A stretch of 64,000 bases of DNA from Paenibacillus turpanensis (GCF_011421635.1 NZ_WTLI01000020.1:1-64000); one strand, 5' to 3'; shown: positions 25,749-36,302, counted from the first letter of the stretch. Notes: generated by a model from the letters alone, not told the origin. A program made the numbers and translations.

Positions 25749-26486
25749 TTATTCGTTTTGGTGCTTTGCGAGAATGGAAGGCACATCAAGCAGGGAGGGG
25801 ACGGTCTCATAAATGCCTTCATGCTGAATATCGATACGGATATTATTATATTCCCATTCGTTCTCGGCCGGGATGTGGATGGCGTTAATGCCCAGCTCCA
25901 GCGCAGGCAAAATGTCGGTGCGCAGCGAATTGCCTACCATCCAGGTCGTTTTTTTATCACATTGCAGTGTATCTAAAATACCGCGCAGCGCGTCCGTATT
26001 TTTATGCTTGGATATAAAAATGCGGTTTCCGAAATAAGCGGCGAGCTCAAGCTGGCTGATTTTCTTTTTTTGGATATGCTCCTCGCCTCCGGTGTGCAAA
26101 TGCAGCTGATGACCGGCTTCTTTTAAAGACTGTAAAATTTCATACGTATGAGGGTATGGCTCGTACTGCTGGTCGTAGACGCTCATGGCCAGGTTCGTTA
26201 AATAACTGGCATCCTCCGGCTCCGCCTTTTTACCGGTTTGCTCGCAAAAGTAGTAATAGGTTTCGACGAATGAACGTTTGAAATGCTCGGAAGTGAGGCC
26301 GAACTGCTTCACATAGGTCAAATCGATTTCGACCTGCTTATCTTTAATTTCGTCCGGGGAAACCGAGTAGCTCCCGAACCAGTCATTCATCGTAGCTGAA
26401 AATTGCTCGCTAACCTGATCAAAATATTTGTTGCAATGCGAAAGCGTGTCGTCCAGGTCAAAAAGGATGGTTTGGGGCTTCGCCAA
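25749..26486 (-). CDS. HAD-superfamily hydrolase
   Basis: A 245-residue phosphatase-like protein. Motif I ILFDLDDTLSHC carries the nucleophilic and acid/base Asp pair, motif II is LHTGGEEH, and motif III/IV is WMVGNSLRTDILPALELG. The cap is long and rich in aromatic residues (SFVETYYYFCEQTG). The start is TTG with AAGGAGAG upstream. The GNSLRTDI motif places it with YfnB/YjjG-type HAD proteins; the substrate is unknown. It is transcribed alone. Confidence 0.82.
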   Translation of the reverse strand: MAKPQTILFDLDDTLSHCNKYFDQVSEQFSATMNDWFGSYSVSPDEIKDKQVEIDLTYVKQFGLTSEHFKRSFVETYYYFCEQTGKKAEPEDASYLTNLAMSVYDQQYEPYPHTYEILQSLKEAGHQLHLHTGGEEHIQKKKISQLELAAYFGNRIFISKHKNTDALRGILDTLQCDKKTTWMVGNSLRTDILPALELGINAIHIPAENEWEYNNIRIDIQHEGIYETVPSLLDVPSILAKHQNE

Positions 26487-26817
26487 TAGGGATCTCTCCT
26501 TATCTGTTCAAAGTAGCTTATCGTTTGCGATTCCGCTGGCAGCAGCAGTTTTTCGAAGAAACCGCAGAGACGCGAATGGAGCTCAAGGGGTTCCTGAGCC
26601 TGCTGCGATTTGCCGATGCTTTCTATACCAACCTTACGAAATGAAGTTTTGAAACGTATTCGTGTTAAGCTTCATTTTATGACGGCATGGCTATAATGGT
26701 GAGGAAGGAAGGCTGCCGTCCAAAAAGCTCGTATTTTTTATTTATGCAGGGAAGGGCTCGATAAGAACTGCACAGTTGGACAAGCAGAGGGACAGAACAG
26801 AGAAAAAGGGCGGTTGA
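26487..26817. other. Intergenic region between HAD and ger operon ends
   Basis: About 330 bases. A 45-codon open stretch on the plus strand, ending at 26644 (RWQQQFFEETAETRMELKGF...), has no start signal and may be an old gene end. An inverted repeat AAATGAAG/CTTCATTT spans 26639-26678. A lone TATAAT at 26691-26696 has no good -35 and no gene after it. Confidence 0.4.
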
Positions 26818-27936
26818 TTATCGAATTCCGCCCGTGCTTTGAATGTTATAGTCAACCTGCACCTCAAATGTTAAGGAAGGATAAATTTCCTTCCATTGCT
26901 CCCAGTCACGGGAGGAAAAACTCTGGGAGCGGTACATGAGACCGAAGCCAAGCGGGTCAAGGTTTTGCTTTTGCAGCTTTTCAAGGAACGCTTTCACTTC
27001 CTTAGCCAGCTGCTTCTCCGCTGCTTGCTCGTATTGACTCAGCTTTTGGTTTGAAATCGGATCATGCGCTTCCTCAATGTTAGCTTTTAATTGGAGCTTG
27101 ACGAGCAGCATCGGAGCTCCGCTTGGATCCAATTGAAAGCGATAGCTGGCCGATGCATTGCTAGTGCTAACGAAAAACGTTTTCCCCTGATCGGAAATGC
27201 GAAAATCCGCTTTGGCGATACGGTTGGAGAGAATGTTAAAGAGCTTCGTATTTTGCTTTTCCAGGACAAGCTTGCTCTTCTCTTTATTGAATACGACGGC
27301 TTGATTGATCGTAAAATGCTTTGGTTGGCTGACCTCGATCAGCGGCAGAATCGGGTCCAGCCCCCGTTCGTAAAGCCTTTTGCGAAAATCAAATAAATAC
27401 TCGGAAACGACATAAGAGGTTTCCGTGCCGCTTTCTCCAAAAATCAAAAATAGAGTATTGGATGGAATCCGCTCCGATTCCGGGTTTAGCTTCAGTACAC
27501 TCTCCGCATCCGGCTTACCGATACCGACCCACGCAATTTTCTGTATATCACGTCTTCGGACAAACCAATCGATCATTTGCTTCATGTTCTTGGAAGCTGC
27601 CTTCTGGCCGATGATAATCACCTTGGCATGACTGAAGTCGAGCTCTTTATCTACCTTCGATTTAATTACGCGTACCGCTTCCGTAATGGAATGGGAATCC
27701 TCCGTCATTAGAATCGATTTTCCAGAACCGGCCTTTACTTCCGAGGCAGGGATGGCCAGCTTCAAATGAACCTTATATTTCTTTTCTTTGTGATCCGTAC
27801 TGTCAATACCGATACTAACGACAAAAAAACGTTTATCGATGTCTTTGTAGCCGCACGCGCCGAGCGAAAGCAGCAGAAGAAGGCTGAGTCCAGCCCAAAG
27901 GTACCTTCTATACATTTGGCGCATCTTCGGGGGCAT
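26818..27936 (-). CDS. Germinant receptor C subunit (GerAC/GerKC family lipoprotein)
   Basis: A 372-residue lipoprotein. The signal peptide ends in a lipobox LSLGAC, so the mature protein is anchored by a diacylated Cys on the outer face of the spore inner membrane. GYKDIDKRFFVVSIGID, typical of the family, follows. The 5' end overlaps the permease gene by 29 bases; ATGs a few codons downstream (MRQMYRR or MYRRYLW) are alternative starts. Together with the next two genes it would form a Ger receptor that senses small germinants. Confidence 0.9.
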   Translation of the reverse strand: MPPKMRQMYRRYLWAGLSLLLLLSLGACGYKDIDKRFFVVSIGIDSTDHKEKKYKVHLKLAIPASEVKAGSGKSILMTEDSHSITEAVRVIKSKVDKELDFSHAKVIIIGQKAASKNMKQMIDWFVRRRDIQKIAWVGIGKPDAESVLKLNPESERIPSNTLFLIFGESGTETSYVVSEYLFDFRKRLYERGLDPILPLIEVSQPKHFTINQAVVFNKEKSKLVLEKQNTKLFNILSNRIAKADFRISDQGKTFFVSTSNASASYRFQLDPSGAPMLLVKLQLKANIEEAHDPISNQKLSQYEQAAEKQLAKEVKAFLEKLQKQNLDPLGFGLMYRSQSFSSRDWEQWKEIYPSLTFEVQVDYNIQSTGGIR

Positions 27937-29038
27937 GGTTGTTTCGTTTCCTCCTTGCTAACAGAAAAACAATAGTTACGAGAAAGAGCTCGCTAGGGAG
28001 CCGAAGCCTGAGCCAGACCTCGCCAAGGGTGAAAATATGCTTCTCATTGAACAAAGAGCCGATATAGAGGGAGGCAGCTGTAAAGCCGCCGATGATCCAC
28101 CTCTTGGCAGCCGGGGCAGCCTCACCATGATTTTTACTTCCGGACAGTAAATTTCCGAGGACGACCACTGCTATATGCCAATGAATGGCAACACTGGTGA
28201 GCGATATACCGACATACAGCAGGAGAAAGAGGGCGATAATCCGTTCAATTGGACCAAGCTCGATACGCAGAGAATCCGCCGTTGCAACCCAAGGAAAGGT
28301 GTAATCGAACACGCCGTCCGCTCCATGCATCCCGATAGGAATAAAAAAGGTTGTCAACAAATTGGCCATGCCGAGAAATGGGAGGATACTCATCCGTTTA
28401 AGACTGATTTTTTGAGAAAACACCCGATGATAAACAATAAGGTTGGTATAGCCTGAAAAAACGAAGGTGGCGGCAGCGACAGCAGCCATATTCGGGACAT
28501 CGACAATATGCGTGGCGACCTCGGTTATCGAGTGCCATGATAAATACTCGCTGTGTATCGCTTGATACAGGATGATAAAAATGAACGGTACGTTCAGCAG
28601 CAATATAATTTCCAGCAGGTAAAGAAGCTTTTCCGTGGAAAGGATCCACAGCAGAAAGGCAAGAAAGATGAGAAAGGCTGCCATCGATTGAAGCTCTGAA
28701 ACCTCCGGATTGATATAACGGTAGGTGACATCATTAAAGGCGAGCAGGGTTAACAGTCCGGCGAAAAACCACATGACGCTTACATAAACAAGCAGCGGAT
28801 GACGCAGCCAAGCTAAACGCCGGGGGAGCTGGATTTTCAAAATTTCCGGAAGCGTCATCCCCTGAAACTTGTTCATGGACCATACAAAAACAAACATAAG
28901 CAGCGAGCCGAGCAGGGCGCCGATCGGAATGGCGGCTACCGAGCCTTCATAACGGTGTTCGAGCAGGAGAGAGGGGACATAGGCAAATACGTTGACAAGC
29001 ATATTTAAAATAACAAGATAGTAGAAATATCTGCCCAT
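27908..29038 (-). CDS. Germinant receptor B subunit (GerAB/GerKB family permease)
   Basis: A 376-residue integral membrane protein with about ten helices, of the amino acid permease-like GerB family. The N-terminus MGRYFYYLVILNMLVNVFAY and the loop WLRHPLLVYVSVMWFFAG are characteristic. B subunits carry the germinant-binding pocket in characterised receptors. The last helix is followed by a short Arg/Lys tail. It lies 18 bases after the A subunit with a good GGAGGGACAGG site and overlaps the C subunit gene. Confidence 0.9.
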   Translation of the reverse strand: MGRYFYYLVILNMLVNVFAYVPSLLLEHRYEGSVAAIPIGALLGSLLMFVFVWSMNKFQGMTLPEILKIQLPRRLAWLRHPLLVYVSVMWFFAGLLTLLAFNDVTYRYINPEVSELQSMAAFLIFLAFLLWILSTEKLLYLLEIILLLNVPFIFIILYQAIHSEYLSWHSITEVATHIVDVPNMAAVAAATFVFSGYTNLIVYHRVFSQKISLKRMSILPFLGMANLLTTFFIPIGMHGADGVFDYTFPWVATADSLRIELGPIERIIALFLLLYVGISLTSVAIHWHIAVVVLGNLLSGSKNHGEAAPAAKRWIIGGFTAASLYIGSLFNEKHIFTLGEVWLRLRLPSELFLVTIVFLLARRKRNNHAPEDAPNV

Positions 29039-29056
29039 TCCCTGTCCCTCCTTGAG

Positions 29057-30409
29057 TTACGTTTTTTTCTTTACGGATTCATTCGGAAAAATTTTGAGGA
29101 AGGGCTGGCCGAAGCTGTCTAGGCTGGTTAAGACCGCAATCAATCCGATAAAGCCCATCAGCAGGCCGATCATTCCGAAGAGCACGGTTAAGACAAGTAC
29201 GATGTACTTGCTGACGCGTATGGAGAAGCTCATTGCATTAATAGGTATAACAAAATTGGCGATCGCGACGGCGGCAACGATGATAATCATAATATTGGAT
29301 ACAAGTCCCGCAGCGGTTGCGGCTTGTCCGAGGATCAGACCGCCGACCGTTGTTGCCGTTTGGCCGATAACCTTTGGGAGGCGGACACTGGCCTCGGTCA
29401 GCATCTCCATCATGAGAAGCATAAAGAGCACCTCCATAAACGCCGGATAAGGGACAGCCGCCCGGCTTCCCGCGATAGATAAAGCGAGCTGCACCCGAAA
29501 GAGCTCCGGAAAATAAGCGGTTATCCCGACGTATGAGCTAGGCAGAAGCACGGTAATAAAAAGTCCGGTATAGCGAAGCAGAATAATAAAATGGGAAACC
29601 CAATAGGTGTGGTAACGATCCTCCATGGAGGAAATAAAATCGTAATAAACCGCCGGTACGATCAGTGCGAACGGCGTTCCTTCCATCAATAGCACAACCT
29701 TGCCTTGTGCAAGGTTCAGCACGACCCGATCGGGCCGCTCGGTTACGAGGGAGGTTGGAAACAAGGTCCGTTTATTTTTCGTGAATTCATTGCCCAGCTC
29801 GCTAAGGGACATGATGACCTCAGCTTTTACGCCCTGAATGGCCTGCTGAACCGCTTTTAGTGCCTTTTCATTCACCTTTTTCTTATCATAAAGAACTGTT
29901 ACGTTCGTTTGGGTGAGACTGCCCGCCTTATAGGATTCCATCGTAAGACTGGCTTGAGGGTAACGTGAGCGCAGCAGGTTCAAGTTCGTTTCAAGCGATC
30001 CGTCGAAGCCTGCCTGTGGTCCTTGGATGACCTTTTCCATCTCGGCTTTGGGCGGCTTTGACGTTTTTTTAATGTCTACGACATAGCTTCTCGATCCGAA
30101 CTCGATAATGGCTGCTCCGGCAAGCGCCTGATGGAGAGCCTCTTCTTGATTGGCGGGCTCCAGCTTATTTGGAAGGGATTTGATATATTGCTCAAATGAA
30201 AGCTGTGAAGCAAGACTGAAGCAGACTTGGATAAATTGCTGCTGAATCTTGGACTCGTCTGCGGCATATTTAATGTACGATATGGCCACTTCGGAGCCGC
30301 CCTGACGCACCACCGTTTGGGATAACGTTTCGGGCGAGGAGAGCTGGTCGCGTATCCAATCGGAAAGCGATGCAGAAGGCTGACGGGACACGGATGGCAC
30401 CTCTTTCAT
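29057..30409 (-). CDS. Germinant receptor A subunit (GerAA/GerKA family)
   Basis: A 450-residue protein. The N-terminal soluble domain (about 1-230) ends before ERPDRVVLNLAQGKVVLLME, the GerA signature that leads into the membrane domain with about five or six helices (PAFMEVLFMLLMMEMLTEAS, RLPKVIGQTATTVGGLILGQ). The order A-B-C in one operon is the standard one. The N-domain is somewhat short compared with B. subtilis GerAA (482 residues). Transcription in the forespore by sigma-G would be expected; I could not find a convincing promoter. Confidence 0.92.
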   Translation of the reverse strand: MKEVPSVSRQPSASLSDWIRDQLSSPETLSQTVVRQGGSEVAISYIKYAADESKIQQQFIQVCFSLASQLSFEQYIKSLPNKLEPANQEEALHQALAGAAIIEFGSRSYVVDIKKTSKPPKAEMEKVIQGPQAGFDGSLETNLNLLRSRYPQASLTMESYKAGSLTQTNVTVLYDKKKVNEKALKAVQQAIQGVKAEVIMSLSELGNEFTKNKRTLFPTSLVTERPDRVVLNLAQGKVVLLMEGTPFALIVPAVYYDFISSMEDRYHTYWVSHFIILLRYTGLFITVLLPSSYVGITAYFPELFRVQLALSIAGSRAAVPYPAFMEVLFMLLMMEMLTEASVRLPKVIGQTATTVGGLILGQAATAAGLVSNIMIIIVAAVAIANFVIPINAMSFSIRVSKYIVLVLTVLFGMIGLLMGFIGLIAVLTSLDSFGQPFLKIFPNESVKKKT

Positions 30410-30645
30410 GGGCAGAATAGGAAGTTTTAAGCAGAAAATAATAATTTGCTAATGGTGTTATCCCCTGAATGAAGGGAAATCATCCCTCTACAGGAAGCAG
30501 ACTGCGAATAAGCATGGAATCCTATCCTTCCAAGCGCCGCAAGGGCTTTGAAGGGGTTCGTTCTTCCTTGCGGGTAAAAAGAGGGATATGTTATCATAGA
30601 AACAATGTACATGCGGAAGGACACTTACAGGAGGGAAGAAGGTCA

Positions 30646-30834
30646 ATGTGGACCGTAATCTATATCGCTCCGACTCAAAAAATCGCAGATCGTATACGCA
30701 GCAGACTGACCGATGAAGGATTCCTTGTACAGGTCCGTCCGATTAACTTAACCAATCAGCAGTATGAGATCCTTGTTCCCGAGGGTGAGCTGGATGAAGT
30801 GCAGGAAGTTCTAAGCACGATCTTACATTCATAG
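30646..30834 (+). CDS. Small conserved protein, DUF2007-like
   Basis: A 62-residue protein ([20 protein letters not shown] ... [17 protein letters not shown]) with an alternating beta-alpha pattern like the DUF2007 putative signal-transducing fold. CAGGAGGGAAGAAGG precedes the ATG at 30646. The longer frame upstream lacks a ribosome site. It lies 88 bases ahead of accD in the same direction. The function is unknown, though linkage to accDA hints at a metabolic role. Confidence 0.72.
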   Translation: MWTVIYIAPTQKIADRIRSRLTDEGFLVQVRPINLTNQQYEILVPEGELDEVQEVLSTILHS

Positions 30835-30922
30835 TCATACTTGTACAGGCTCAGGCCGAAGGAAGCGGCGTTTTTCATCGAGGCAGCTACGAGCCGAAAT
30901 TAACGCCATGAGAGGTGTCGAC

Positions 30923-31792
30923 GTGTTAAAAGACTGGTTTCAAACGAAAAAACGTTACGCCACCATCCCGGCAGAACGCGCAAAACGGGATATCCCGGAA
31001 GGCATTATGAACAAATGCGGGAAATGCGGGACGATTCAAACGAGCAAAGAGTTTGAAAAGCAACTGAAAGTGTGTTCGCAATGCGGACATCATCATAAAC
31101 TTAACGCTTACGAGCGAATTGGCATGACGCTCGATGACGGCCGTATTTTCGAATACGATTCGAACATGGTTTCCGTCGATCCGCTCGAGTTTCCGGGCTA
31201 TGCGGCAAAGCTGCAGCAGCAGAAGGATAAGAGCGGATTGAAGGATGCGGTTGTTACCGGAGAGGGAACAATTTGCGGTTTTCCTGTCGTTGTAGCGGTC
31301 ATGAGCTTTGATTTTTTTAGCGGTAGCATGGGATCAGTTGTTGGGGAAAAAATTACCAATGCGATCGAAAAAGCAGCGCAGAAGGGCTACCCATTAATAG
31401 TTTTTTCCACATCGGGTGGCGCCCGGATGCAGGAAAGTATCCTAAGCTTGATGCAGATGGCGAAAACAAGCGCAGCGCTTCAGCGTTTCAGCGAGCAGGG
31501 CGGTTTGTTTATTTCCGTATTTACCGACCCAACGCTTGGCGGCGTGTCAGCGAGCTTCGCGATGCTAGGTGATATTATCTTGGCGGAGCCGGGGGCGATC
31601 GTTGGATTTGCCGGCCGAATCGTCATCGAGCAGACGATCCGTCAGAAGCTGCCGGAGAATTTCCAAACAGCAGAGTTTAACCTCGAGCATGGTCAGGTGG
31701 ACAAAGTGGTTGAACGCAAGGACATGCGTAATGTTCTGGCCCAGCTGCTGTCGATGCATGCGGTGAAAGGAGGAAAGGCGCTTCATGGCTAA
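30923..31792 (+). CDS. accD: Acetyl-CoA carboxylase carboxyltransferase subunit beta
   Basis: A 289-residue subunit. With AccA it transfers the carboxyl group from biotin carboxyl carrier protein to acetyl-CoA, the first step of fatty acid synthesis. The N-terminal zinc ribbon has CGKCG and CSQCG (Cys32, 35, 51, 54). The crotonase-like core includes [20 protein letters not shown] and [20 protein letters not shown] start at 30923 is chosen: GAGAGGTG lies 5 bases upstream and the product then begins [10 protein letters not shown] as in the family. An ATG at 30908 is less likely. It overlaps accA by 8 bases. Confidence 0.96.
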   Translation: MLKDWFQTKKRYATIPAERAKRDIPEGIMNKCGKCGTIQTSKEFEKQLKVCSQCGHHHKLNAYERIGMTLDDGRIFEYDSNMVSVDPLEFPGYAAKLQQQKDKSGLKDAVVTGEGTICGFPVVVAVMSFDFFSGSMGSVVGEKITNAIEKAAQKGYPLIVFSTSGGARMQESILSLMQMAKTSAALQRFSEQGGLFISVFTDPTLGGVSASFAMLGDIILAEPGAIVGFAGRIVIEQTIRQKLPENFQTAEFNLEHGQVDKVVERKDMRNVLAQLLSMHAVKGGKALHG

Positions 31793-32747
31793 CGAAATGC
31801 CTTTTGAACTCCCTCTCGTCGAGCTCCGTGCAAAAATTGATGAATTACGCAAATTCGGCGAAGAAAAAGGAATTGATTTTTCTGACGAAATTGCTAGACT
31901 TGAGGAGCGGTATGTGAAGCTGGAGCAGGAGATGTATGGGAAGCTGACCGCAGCTCAGCGCATGCAGCTCGCAAGGCATGCCCAGCGGCCGACGACTTTG
32001 GACTATATTCAATACATATTTGACGATTTTATTGAGCTTCATGGGGACAGGTTATTTGGTGACGATCTTGCAATTGTCGGGGGCATCGCGACCCTTCATG
32101 GGATTCCGGTAACGGTAGTAGGACATCAGAAGGGTAAGGATACGAAGGACAATATCGCCAGAAACTTCGGCATGCCTCATCCCGAAGGCTTCCGGAAAGC
32201 ACTTCGGCTTATGCAGCAGGCGGACAAGTTTAAGCGGCCGATTATCACTTTTATCGATACGCCGGGCGCTTATCCTGGTAAGGCTGCGGAAGAGAGAGGC
32301 CAGTCCGAGGCGATCGCCCGCAACCTGCTCGAAATGGCCCGTTTTGGCGTGCCGATTATTTGCGTTGTTATCGGAGAAGGCGGCAGCGGCGGTGCGCTTG
32401 CGCTTGGCGTGGGCAATCGCGTGCTAATGCTGGAAAATTCAATTTACTCTGTGATTACGCCTAACGGCGCGGCTTCCATTCTATGGAAGGACGCTGGAAG
32501 AGCAGATGAAGCTGCAGAAGCGATGAAAATCACAGCGTCGGATATACTAGCTCTTGGTATAATAGAGGAAGTTGTGCCGGAGCCGCAGGGAGGCGCCCAT
32601 AAGGACGTCGAAAAAACTGCGGAAGCAATGAAACTGGCGTTACAACGACACTTAAGCGAATTAATCGGAATGTCGGCGGACGAGCTTCGCAATGACCGTT
32701 ACGATAAATTCCGCAAAGTGGGAAGTTACATATACGAAACGCTTTAG
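31785..32747 (+). CDS. accA: Acetyl-CoA carboxylase carboxyltransferase subunit alpha
   Basis: A 320-residue subunit, normal length. Visible: an N-terminal helical part ([20 protein letters not shown]), [20 protein letters not shown], the oxyanion-site region [20 protein letters not shown] and [20 protein letters not shown]. The start ATG has AGGAGGAAAGG upstream and lies within the end of accD, giving coupled translation of the alpha2-beta2 partners. Confidence 0.96.
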   Translation: MANEMPFELPLVELRAKIDELRKFGEEKGIDFSDEIARLEERYVKLEQEMYGKLTAAQRMQLARHAQRPTTLDYIQYIFDDFIELHGDRLFGDDLAIVGGIATLHGIPVTVVGHQKGKDTKDNIARNFGMPHPEGFRKALRLMQQADKFKRPIITFIDTPGAYPGKAAEERGQSEAIARNLLEMARFGVPIICVVIGEGGSGGALALGVGNRVLMLENSIYSVITPNGAASILWKDAGRADEAAEAMKITASDILALGIIEEVVPEPQGGAHKDVEKTAEAMKLALQRHLSELIGMSADELRNDRYDKFRKVGSYIYETL

Positions 32748-32773
32748 CCATTCGGAGGAGGACTTTAAGAACC

Positions 32774-34525
32774 ATGCGCAAAACAAAGATTGTATGTACC
32801 ATCGGCCCGTCGTCGGAATCGCCGGAAAACCTGAAGAAGCTGATCCAAGCCGGATTGAACGTAGCCAGATTGAATTTCTCGCACGGGGATTTCGAGGAAC
32901 ATGGCGGCCGGATCCGCAATATCCGTCAAGTTTGCCAGGAGCTCGGCACAACAGTTGCGATTTTGCTTGACACGAAAGGCCCGGAAATTCGTCTTGGCAA
33001 GCTGAAGGAAGAGCCGATCGAGCTTCAGCAGGGACAGCAGTTTATTTTGACGACAGAGGAAATTATCGGCGACGGAGAGCGCGCATCGGTTTCTTACTCG
33101 GGACTGGCTAATGACGTTCGTCCGGGCTCCTCGATTTTGATTGACGACGGTTTGATCGGCTTGACCGTAAACGAAGTTCGCGGCAATGATATCATTTGTA
33201 CTGTTGTAAACAGCGGACCGATTAAGGGACGCAAAGGGATTAACGTGCCGAACGTTAAAATCTCCTTGCCGGGTATGACAGAGAAGGACGCAGCGGATAT
33301 CGTTTTCGGTATCGAGCAGGGCATTGACTTTATCGCGGCATCGTTTGTTCGTAAAGCTCAAGACGTGCTTGAAATCCGCGAGCTGCTTGAAAAGCATAAT
33401 GCATCGCATATTCAAATTATCTCGAAAATTGAAAATCAAGAAGGCGTTGATAACCTCGACGAAATTCTTGAAGTTTCTGACGGTTTAATGGTTGCCCGCG
33501 GCGACCTTGGCGTTGAAATTCCTGCGGAAGAAGTGCCGCTTGTCCAGAAGCGCATGATTCAAAAATGTAACCTTGCAGGCAAGCCGGTTATTACGGCAAC
33601 GCAGATGCTCGATTCGATGCAGCGCAACCCGCGTCCTACACGCGCGGAAGCGAGCGACGTAGCGAACGCGATTTTCGACGGCACCGATGCAATCATGCTT
33701 TCCGGTGAAACCGCTGCAGGTAAATACCCGGTTGAATCGGTTCAAACGATGTCCCGGATCGCAATGAGAGCGGAAGAGGCACTTGCTTATCGCGAGATTT
33801 TCCTGAAGCAAAGCAGCGCGCAGCAAACGACGATTACAGAGGCTATTTCTCAAGCGGTTGCGAACTCTGCGCTTGATTTGAATGCTAAAGCAATCATTAC
33901 TCCGACGGAAAGCGGCTTTACAGCGCGCATGGTGTCCAAATACCGTCCGAAGAGCCCGATTATTGCGGTAACTCCGAACGATCGCGTAATGCGCCGTATG
34001 TGCCTGGTTTGGGGCGTAACTCCGGTTCGCAGTGAGGTTGCTGATACTACGGACAGCATGATCGAGATGGCTGTGGACAGCGCAGTGAAAACCGGACAAG
34101 TTCACCCGGGAGATCTTGTGGTCATTACTGCAGGCGTTCCTGTCGGCCGTTCCGGAACAACGAACCTGATCAAGGTTCATCAGGTTGGCGAAATGGTAGC
34201 GAAGGGCCAAGGAATCGGCACACAGACGGCTTCCGGTAAAGTGGTTATTGCTCGCACGGCACAAGAAGCTGTTGAGCGCGTAACGGAGGGCTCGATTTTA
34301 GTCGCTCCAGCAACAACAAAGGACTTCATGCCTGCACTTGAAAAGGCTGCTGCTGTAATTACCGAAGAAGGCGGCATTACTTCGCATTCCGCGGTAGTTG
34401 GTCTTAATCTGGGGATTCCAGTCATCGTTGGTGTGGAAAAAGCGACTGAGCTGCTGGTTGAAGGCAGCGAAGTGTCCGTTTATGCCGAAGTAGGCGTAAT
34501 CTACTCGGGTAAAAAAGCACATTAA
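32774..34525 (+). CDS. pyk: Pyruvate kinase with C-terminal PEP-utiliser-like domain
   Basis: A 583-residue glycolytic enzyme that makes pyruvate and ATP from phosphoenolpyruvate and ADP. The N-terminus [20 protein letters not shown] and active site [36 protein letters not shown] are conserved. The last 110 residues form the extra domain found in Bacillus-type enzymes, with [20 protein letters not shown] around the TSHS motif. It starts 26 bases after accA with GGAGGAC. In Bacillus pfkA stands between accA and pyk; here it is absent. Confidence 0.97.
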   Translation: MRKTKIVCTIGPSSESPENLKKLIQAGLNVARLNFSHGDFEEHGGRIRNIRQVCQELGTTVAILLDTKGPEIRLGKLKEEPIELQQGQQFILTTEEIIGDGERASVSYSGLANDVRPGSSILIDDGLIGLTVNEVRGNDIICTVVNSGPIKGRKGINVPNVKISLPGMTEKDAADIVFGIEQGIDFIAASFVRKAQDVLEIRELLEKHNASHIQIISKIENQEGVDNLDEILEVSDGLMVARGDLGVEIPAEEVPLVQKRMIQKCNLAGKPVITATQMLDSMQRNPRPTRAEASDVANAIFDGTDAIMLSGETAAGKYPVESVQTMSRIAMRAEEALAYREIFLKQSSAQQTTITEAISQAVANSALDLNAKAIITPTESGFTARMVSKYRPKSPIIAVTPNDRVMRRMCLVWGVTPVRSEVADTTDSMIEMAVDSAVKTGQVHPGDLVVITAGVPVGRSGTTNLIKVHQVGEMVAKGQGIGTQTASGKVVIARTAQEAVERVTEGSILVAPATTKDFMPALEKAAAVITEEGGITSHSAVVGLNLGIPVIVGVEKATELLVEGSEVSVYAEVGVIYSGKKAH

Positions 34526-34544
34526 TGTATTCTTTGACACATCC

Positions 34545-34580
34545 AAACGGGCACAGACGTTAAAGTCTGGCCCGTTTTTT
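34545..34580 (+). terminator. Terminator of the accDA-pyk operon
   Basis: AAACGGGC-CAGAC pairs with GTCTG-GCCCGTTT (one mismatch, loop GTTAAA), followed by T6. Confidence 0.88.
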
Positions 34581-34627
34581 GCTTTTACAAGGGGTTACAG
34601 AAGGAATAGGGGACGGGGGGATCGCCG

Positions 34628-35026
34628 ATGTTTCGAATTTTGCTGCTGATCATGATTGTTGTGCCTGCGCTTGAAATCGTAGGTTTGCTCACGGTGGGAA
34701 GCTGGATTGGCGGGTGGCAAACGTTCGCGCTAATTATTTTAACAGGTGTTGTAGGTGCATTTTTGGCCAAAAGAGAAGGACGACGCGTTTGGGAGGCCGC
34801 CCGTTACGATATGTCGGTTGGTCGTGTCCCTGCGTCGTCCATCTTGGACGGAATATGTATTTTTGCCGGCGGCTTGCTGCTGCTGACTCCGGGGTTTCTA
34901 ACGGATATTTTAGGCTTTACACTCGTATTCCCGGCAACCCGGCCCTTTCATCGGTACTGGATTGGAGCATTGATCAGCAAGCGTCTTCTTCAAGGGCGTT
35001 TTCAATTTTTTCAATGGCGCAAGTAG
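34628..35026 (+). CDS. fxsA: FxsA family membrane protein
   Basis: A 132-residue protein of the FxsA (YtzA) family. Helices lie at about 4-22, 28-45 and 75-100, with the family motifs PALEIVGLLTVGSWIGG and LLLLTPGFLTDILGF. E. coli FxsA counters phage exclusion by F plasmid when overproduced; its normal role is not known. GGGGGGATCGCCG precedes the start. The order pyk-fxsA-ytvI matches Bacillus. Confidence 0.9.
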   Translation: MFRILLLIMIVVPALEIVGLLTVGSWIGGWQTFALIILTGVVGAFLAKREGRRVWEAARYDMSVGRVPASSILDGICIFAGGLLLLTPGFLTDILGFTLVFPATRPFHRYWIGALISKRLLQGRFQFFQWRK

Positions 35027-35033
35027 ACGAAAG

Positions 35034-36152
35034 CTATCTCGCCGTTCCGCCCATGATATACCGTGAAATGTCGCGGAAAATCCCTGCCCTGTAGAAGGCC
35101 ATCAATACGACGAGTGTGACCGGCCCTATGATAAGGCCAAGGAAGCCGAACAAGTTAAGGCCAACAACGAGTGCGATTAATGTAGCTAGTGGATCCAGGC
35201 CGATGCTAGAGGCAAGCACCTTCGGTTCGAGCGTTTGACGAGCAACTAGGATTACGCTGTACAGTATCGTAAGCCCAATGCCTAAGGGCATGTCTCCGTA
35301 CAAAAAGCTGAACGCGATCCATGGAACGAATACGGCACCGGTGCCCAGATAAGGCATCAGGTCAACAAGTCCGATCAGCAGCCCAATCGTAACGGCGTAG
35401 TCAACCCTAAGTATGAGCAGGCCGAGAATCACGACGATTGCGGTAATCGAAATCAAGATGAACTGCGCACGAAGATAGCCGAATAACGCTTTTTGTAAAT
35501 CGTCCCAAACCGTTTTAGCGGAACGGCTTGTTTTTTCTGAAAACATACCTGAAATAAGATCGATAATGCGGTACCAGTCCTTGCTGATAAAAAAGCTGGC
35601 GAGCACAACGATGACCAGTACGGCCAAAATGTTGGGAAGAGATGCGATCATTTTTAATACACTGTCAAAAGAAGTGTCAACGAGCATCGTGCCAACGGCT
35701 GCCGCTTTGTTGGAAAGGCTCGTCAGGTTGTCCCGTATGGCCTGCTGATAGCCGGGATTTTCCGTATAGAAGGTATTGGCCTGCGCAATAATATCTTGGA
35801 TAAATTCGGAATTAATAAATAAGATGAATTCATCGATCCAGATCCGGAGATAGCTTTGCACAGACTGAACTAAGTAGCCGATTTCGGCGATCAGCTTTGT
35901 GATGGCTAGACTGATAATGGTGATACTGGCCCCAAGAAAAATCGATAAGCTGATAGTTACAGAAAGCCAGCGGGGCATTTTTCCTTGCTTTTGCAGGGCG
36001 TTAACTAAAGGATTCATCATATACGCAACGACCCAGGCAATGAGGAAGGGATACACAAGCGGAACGGAAAAATACATAACAAATCCAATGATGACAAGCA
36101 CGAGTGCGACCCACAGCCCCCGCAAGATGCGGTTGACGGTTATTTTATCCAT
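35034..36152 (-). CDS. ytvI: AI-2E family transporter YtvI
   Basis: A 372-residue membrane protein of the AI-2 exporter/PurR-like permease superfamily with about eight helices. Typical features are LIAWVVAYMMNPLVNALQK near the N-terminus, LVDLMPYLGTGAVFVPWIAF and VLASSIGLDPLATLIALVVG followed by GLIIGPV. The ATG at 36152 is chosen because GGAGGGATCT lies right before it; a longer frame adds seven residues. Convergent with fxsA, 7 bases apart. In Bacillus, YtvI is a sporulation-specific transporter homologue; substrate unknown. Confidence 0.9.
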   Translation of the reverse strand: MDKITVNRILRGLWVALVLVIIGFVMYFSVPLVYPFLIAWVVAYMMNPLVNALQKQGKMPRWLSVTISLSIFLGASITIISLAITKLIAEIGYLVQSVQSYLRIWIDEFILFINSEFIQDIIAQANTFYTENPGYQQAIRDNLTSLSNKAAAVGTMLVDTSFDSVLKMIASLPNILAVLVIVVLASFFISKDWYRIIDLISGMFSEKTSRSAKTVWDDLQKALFGYLRAQFILISITAIVVILGLLILRVDYAVTIGLLIGLVDLMPYLGTGAVFVPWIAFSFLYGDMPLGIGLTILYSVILVARQTLEPKVLASSIGLDPLATLIALVVGLNLFGFLGLIIGPVTLVVLMAFYRAGIFRDISRYIMGGTAR

Positions 36153-36302
36153 AGATCCCTCCGTTTTAAGCAAAGTCGAACAATCATTATTGTATCATGA
36201 TCGCTTCAAATGTTAAATTTACACAGTTCAGCAGGATATTCGGATTTCCTCCAAGAATACTATTTATCAATGTCGTCGTGCGTCGAAGTAAGGGGGAACA
36301 GC

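Noticed and set aside
26691-26696. Perfect TATAAT on the plus strand
   Set aside because: No acceptable -35 and no downstream plus-strand gene.
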